A stretch of 64,000 bases of DNA from Eikenella longinqua (GTDB taxonomy: Bacteria; Pseudomonadota; Gammaproteobacteria; Burkholderiales; Neisseriaceae). Where the stretch lies: positions 33,804 through 97,803 of the forward strand of contig NZ_LXSL01000009.1 of assembly GCF_001648355.1 (NCBI RefSeq), read 5' to 3'. This document shows positions 61,396-64,000 of this stretch, one piece after another. Position 1 is the stretch's first letter. Each line of letters starts with the position of its first letter. The notes below the pieces were generated by a model. That model ran no database searches. It worked only from the letters and a program-made list of their open reading frames with translations, and was not told the origin of the DNA. The position numbers and the translations under genes are program-made.

Positions 61396-61809
61396 ATGCA
61401 CCACAACCGCGAAATCATCGAAGAGCGCATTTGCAACCTGCTGGCACAAGGCCACAGCTTGGCCGCCATCTGCCGCCGGAAGGGTATGCCCGCCCCCAGT
61501 ACCGTCTACAAATGGCTGGCGGAGAAGCCCGAATTTTCGGAGCAATACGCGCACGCGCGCGGACAACAGGCAGACTTCTACGCCGACGAAATCATCGAGA
61601 TTGCCGACAACTGCCCGCCTATTCATGAAGAAATTGCCAAAGCCAAAATCAAGATAGACACCCGCAAATGGAAGGCCGCCCGCCTTGCACCCAAGAAATA
61701 CAGCGAAAGAGCCGAGCTGGATTTGAAATCAACCGATGGCAGCATGACCCCGATAAAGATAACGCGGGTAATTATCGACCCTAAGGAAGTCCCGCAAGAG
61801 GCTACCTGA
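61396..61809 (+). CDS. Phage terminase small subunit-like protein
   Basis: A 137-residue protein. A helix-turn-helix (GHSLAAICRRKGMPAPSTVYKWLAE, residues ~20-44) is followed by FSEQYAHARGQQADFYADEIIEIAD and KIDTRKWKAARLAPKKYSER, the pattern of terminase small subunits that recognise phage DNA for packaging. No large subunit follows. The stop TGA comes from the eikDUS at 61799-61810 (ends PQEAT). Confidence 0.8.
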   Translation: MHHNREIIEERICNLLAQGHSLAAICRRKGMPAPSTVYKWLAEKPEFSEQYAHARGQQADFYADEIIEIADNCPPIHEEIAKAKIKIDTRKWKAARLAPKKYSERAELDLKSTDGSMTPIKITRVIIDPKEVPQEAT

Positions 61810-61890
61810 AATCACGAAGCTGAAAAAATAGTTAGCAATCCTAAAACTTAATAACTTTTAGAAAATAAAAGATTAAGAAGGAGCAGAGAA

Positions 61891-62095
61891 ATGGGCAACC
61901 GAAAGAGGAAGGCAGAGAAATGGCAGCACAACTACGCCGCCATCAACAACCAGCCTTACATCATGATGCGGTAAGACTTGTTAGCCAGCCCGCACTTCTA
62001 CAGCTTGTCCGGCAACGCGCAAAAAGTATTCAACTATTTGGCCGGGCAATACCGTGGCGGCAACAACGGTAATTTATCCTGCCCCAAGGGGCCAT
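61891..62095 (+). pseudogene. Phage replication-protein-like fragment with internal stop
   Basis: ATG 61891 opens MGNRKRKAEKWQHNYAAINN, then QPYIMMR and TAA. The same frame then continues DLLASPHFYSLSGNAQKVFNYLAGQYRGG, typical of the N-terminus of phage replication/helix-turn-helix proteins. One internal stop (TAA near 61972) breaks it, and the sequence ends inside the 3' end of the pirin gene on the opposite strand (from about 62095). So it is a broken phage gene at the relic's right edge. Confidence 0.65.
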
Positions 62096-62882
62096 AGCCA
62101 ACCACCGGCTCGTTAATCGGCACGCCGGAGAGCAGCAGGATTTTGGCTTCTTCGCTGCCCGCGTTCACGGTGAATTGCCCGCCGCCCTGCTCAAAGCCCA
62201 CCAGTTCGCCCGGCTCGGCCGCGTCTTGGCCGTTGATGAGCACGTTGCCGCGCAAAATCACCAGCGACAAGTTGTGGCTCTCGGGCACTTCCAGCACGGC
62301 TGCTTTGCCCGCATTAAGCACGATGTCCCACACGTTCATTTCGGTGAAGGTGTCGGCCGAGCCTCGGGTGCCGTCGCGTTCGCCGGCAATCAGGCGCAGG
62401 TGGCCGGCCTCGTCGGGCAGCGGCAGCACGGGGATATCGGCCTTGGCCAGGTGTTGGTAGCGCGGCGGGGCGTTTTTGTGGACGGCAGGTAGGTTCACCC
62501 AAAGCTGCACCATTTCAAACAAGCCGCCTTGTTTGCTGAAGGCTTCGGAGTGGAATTCTTCGTGGATGATGCCGGAGCCGGCGGTCATCCATTGCACGTC
62601 GCCTTCGTAAATAATGCCGCCTCCGCCGCTGGAATCGTGGTGCGCCACTTCGCCGTGGTAGGCAAGGGTAACGGTTTCAAAGCCTTTGTGCGGATGCTGC
62701 CCCACGCCGCGCGGGCTGCGGGCTTCGTTGGGGGCAAATTCGTAGGGCGCGGCGTAATCCAGCATCAGGAAGGGGTTGGTGCCGCGGTCGTCGGCCATGT
62801 GGGAAAACAAGGGCCGCACCAGGAAGCCGTCGCCCACCCAGTGTTGGCTGTTGGCACGGTAGATTTGTTTCACTTTTCGCAT
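62034..62882 (-). CDS. Pirin-family protein, C-terminus truncated by the phage relic
   Basis: A 282-residue bicupin. RGVGQHPHKGFETVTLAYHGEVAHHDS holds the metal-binding His of the N-terminal cupin (HPHKGFET), with WMTAGSGIIHEEF and NEPVVGYGP later. Pirins are metal-dependent proteins, some with quercetinase activity. Family members continue after VGYGPFVMN with about 15-20 residues, but here the frame turns into LGQDKLPLLPPRYCPAK, which is antisense phage sequence. The last helix is lost, so activity is uncertain. It is near the HxlR regulator gene. Confidence 0.85.
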   Translation of the reverse strand: MRKVKQIYRANSQHWVGDGFLVRPLFSHMADDRGTNPFLMLDYAAPYEFAPNEARSPRGVGQHPHKGFETVTLAYHGEVAHHDSSGGGGIIYEGDVQWMTAGSGIIHEEFHSEAFSKQGGLFEMVQLWVNLPAVHKNAPPRYQHLAKADIPVLPLPDEAGHLRLIAGERDGTRGSADTFTEMNVWDIVLNAGKAAVLEVPESHNLSLVILRGNVLINGQDAAEPGELVGFEQGGGQFTVNAGSEEAKILLLSGVPINEPVVGYGPLGQDKLPLLPPRYCPAK

Positions 62883-62900
62883 GATGGTTTCCTCTTGATG

Positions 62901-63004
62901 GGGCTACCTGAAAATTTTAGCTGTGCTTTAGCTTCGCAGAAACTCAGCCTTGCTTCGCAAGACATCGTTTTAACTTCGTTGAAGCTCACGCTTTCAGGTA
63001 GCCT
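62901..63004. repeat. DUS-bounded repeat
   Basis: GGGCTACCTGAA (62901-62912) through TTTTAGCTGTGCTTTAGCTT, GCAGAAACTCAGCCTTGCTT, CGCAAGACATCG and TTTTAACTTCGTTGAAGCTC to an inverse eikDUS (62993-63004). It contains both module types in one copy. Confidence 0.65.
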
Positions 63005-63021
63005 TTATGTGTTTGTTTTAT

Positions 63022-63252
63022 CTATACCTGCATACCGGCAGCTTGGGCGGCGCGCAGCTTGGCGGGGGTCACGTCGTTGCCTTCGCTGTCCACCACGCTC
63101 ACCGTGGAAAGGATGTTGGTCATCTGCCCCAACACCTGTTTCACATAAGCCTGCCGCAGCTCATCGCGTTCGGCCAGCTCGGCTTCGGTGAGGCCCGCGG
63201 TTTTGGCTTTGCGGGCCAGCTCGTTGATGCGGTCTAATTCAGCAATTCGCAT
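63022..63252 (-). CDS. DUF896 (YnzC-like) protein
   Basis: A 76-residue helical protein. RIAELDRINELARKAKTAGLTEAELAERDELRQAYVKQVLGQM is the DUF896 motif known from Bacillus YnzC and neisserial homologues. AAGGAGG precedes the ATG. The function is unknown. The pirin gene follows after a DUS repeat, and an HxlR gene diverges on the other side. Confidence 0.9.
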   Translation of the reverse strand: MRIAELDRINELARKAKTAGLTEAELAERDELRQAYVKQVLGQMTNILSTVSVVDSEGNDVTPAKLRAAQAAGMQV

Positions 63253-63375
63253 GATTTCCTCCTTAAGTTTTTAGTGTCATTTTGATGCGTTGGGTGTATT
63301 ATATCCAGTATGTATTTTTATACAAGTACACACATTTTTTATACTGTAAATCCCGCCGCCGCCAAAGGAAACATC

Positions 63376-63741
63376 ATGCCCGCCAACACCCCCGCCTACA
63401 CCGACTGCTGCCCCGTTACCGCCACGCTCGACATCATCGGCGGCAAATGGAAGGTATTGATTCTCTATCATTTAAACAGCCAAACCCTCCGCTTCAACGA
63501 GCTCGCCCGCCACCTGCCCGCCATTACCCAGCGCATGCTCACCCTGCAACTGCGCGAGCTGGAAACCGACGGCATCGTACACCGCGAAGTGTATCCGCAA
63601 GTGCCGCCCAAAGTGGAATACTCCCTCACCGAGTTTGGTCAAACCCTGATGCCCGTAATCCAAGCCATGCACCGCTGGGGCGAGCAATACGCCGCCGAAT
63701 GCAAAAAACACCGCAAACCGGCCGGGCAGGAAAAAAACTGA
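63376..63741 (+). CDS. HxlR-family transcriptional regulator
   Basis: A 121-residue winged-helix regulator. CCPVTATLDIIGGKWKVLILYHLNSQTLRFNELARHLPAITQRMLTLQLRELETDGIVHREVYPQVPPKVEYSLTEFG is the HxlR pattern, with the N-terminal Cys pair that often senses thiol or oxidative stress. The start is ATG 63376 with AAAGGAA; an earlier in-frame start lacks a ribosome-binding site. It probably controls the divergent DUF896/pirin genes (inference). Confidence 0.92.
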   Translation: MPANTPAYTDCCPVTATLDIIGGKWKVLILYHLNSQTLRFNELARHLPAITQRMLTLQLRELETDGIVHREVYPQVPPKVEYSLTEFGQTLMPVIQAMHRWGEQYAAECKKHRKPAGQEKN

Positions 63742-64000
63742 ACGCAGCCCGCGCCATATACGGCAAAACGAAAACATCGAGCGCAAAAAAGCAGCCTTTT
63801 CAGGGCGCGGAGAAGACAAGAACTAGGTATTTAATATATTGTTTATCAACATACTTATTTTCTATCTGTGTGAATATACCCCCAAATATACCCCCATTTT
63901 GCACAAGTCAAAACTTTTCCCCTGCCTCGCGCGCGCGATGCCCGCATTCCGAAGGTGCAAATTCTGCAGGTTGGGGCATTGCATGGGATTGATGTTTCAA
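63742..64000. other. Window-end sequence with ATATACCCCC pair
   Basis: No gene is seen in the last 259 bases. Two copies of ATATACCCCC (63874-63883 and 63886-63895) in a 12-base period match the repeats upstream of the integrase at 59894-59903. They may mark the other edge of the relic or the start of another integrase region beyond the window. Confidence 0.4.

Overview
The window is GC-rich chromosomal DNA from a member of the Neisseriaceae, most probably an Eikenella. The main evidence is a 12-base motif, AGGCTACCTGAA, that occurs roughly 100 times on both strands (counting one-mismatch copies). This is the Eikenella dialect of the DNA uptake sequence (eikDUS). It sits between genes as inverted pairs that look like terminators, and also inside genes. 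Proteins with close Neisseria counterparts (a FarR/NadR-type MarR regulator, FabA/FabB, CdsA, an NnrS protein) fit the same family. No plasmid or phage replication origin and no CRISPR array is visible.

Layout. (1) 1-6.5 kb: end of a membrane-protein gene and a Correia-like element, then a minus-strand run of DUF350 membrane protein, SPFH/SHOCT protein, GNAT acetyltransferase, DUF4178 zinc-ribbon protein, a 51-residue peptide and speD, with a membrane-fused speE divergent from it. This is the best candidate for a poorly described system: polyamine synthesis enzymes tied to a membrane-microdomain module. (2) 6.5-26 kb: housekeeping genes (ackA, amino-acid permease, mnmE, MFS transporter, bioB, class II amidotransferase, lysS, dnaJ, Maf, NnrS, DUF4198, frameshifted DUF4184, purB, DsbA-like, phosphopantetheinyl transferase). 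(3) 26-36.3 kb: accessory region. A glycosyltransferase/acyltransferase fusion, a thioesterase and a LolA-like protein resemble part of an aryl-polyene pathway. Between them lies a flavodoxin-fold oxidoreductase gene split by a 3.7-kb Mu-like prophage relic, and a PhzF gene flanked by Neisseria-dialect uptake sequences. (4) 36.5-59.3 kb: rnc, era, DUF4298, DUF808, ybeY-corC, valS (carrying uptake sequences of three dialects, suggesting acquisition from another Neisseriaceae), arginase-family gene, fabA-fabB, farR, cdsA, RNB nuclease, gnd, pgk, hslV, lpxB-rnhB. (5) 59.6-62.1 kb: tRNA-Leu(UAG), a tyrosine integrase and phage fragments that run into and truncate the 3' end of a pirin gene. (6) 62-64 kb: pirin, DUF896, HxlR regulator, and a pair of ATATACCCCC repeats like those before the integrase.

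Themes. Uptake sequences are built into genes here. They provide stop codons (four proteins end in -AT), extend a C-terminus (bioB), lie in frame as GYLK, FSGSL or FQVA peptides, and probably serve as terminators. A family of Correia-like miniature elements with terminal sequence TATAGCGAATC or TATAGTGGAT is scattered through the window. Two phage relics (Mu-like and tRNA-integrating) each damaged a host gene, and foreign uptake dialects mark segments likely taken up from Neisseria. All functional names come from motifs read in translated sequence; no database search was run.
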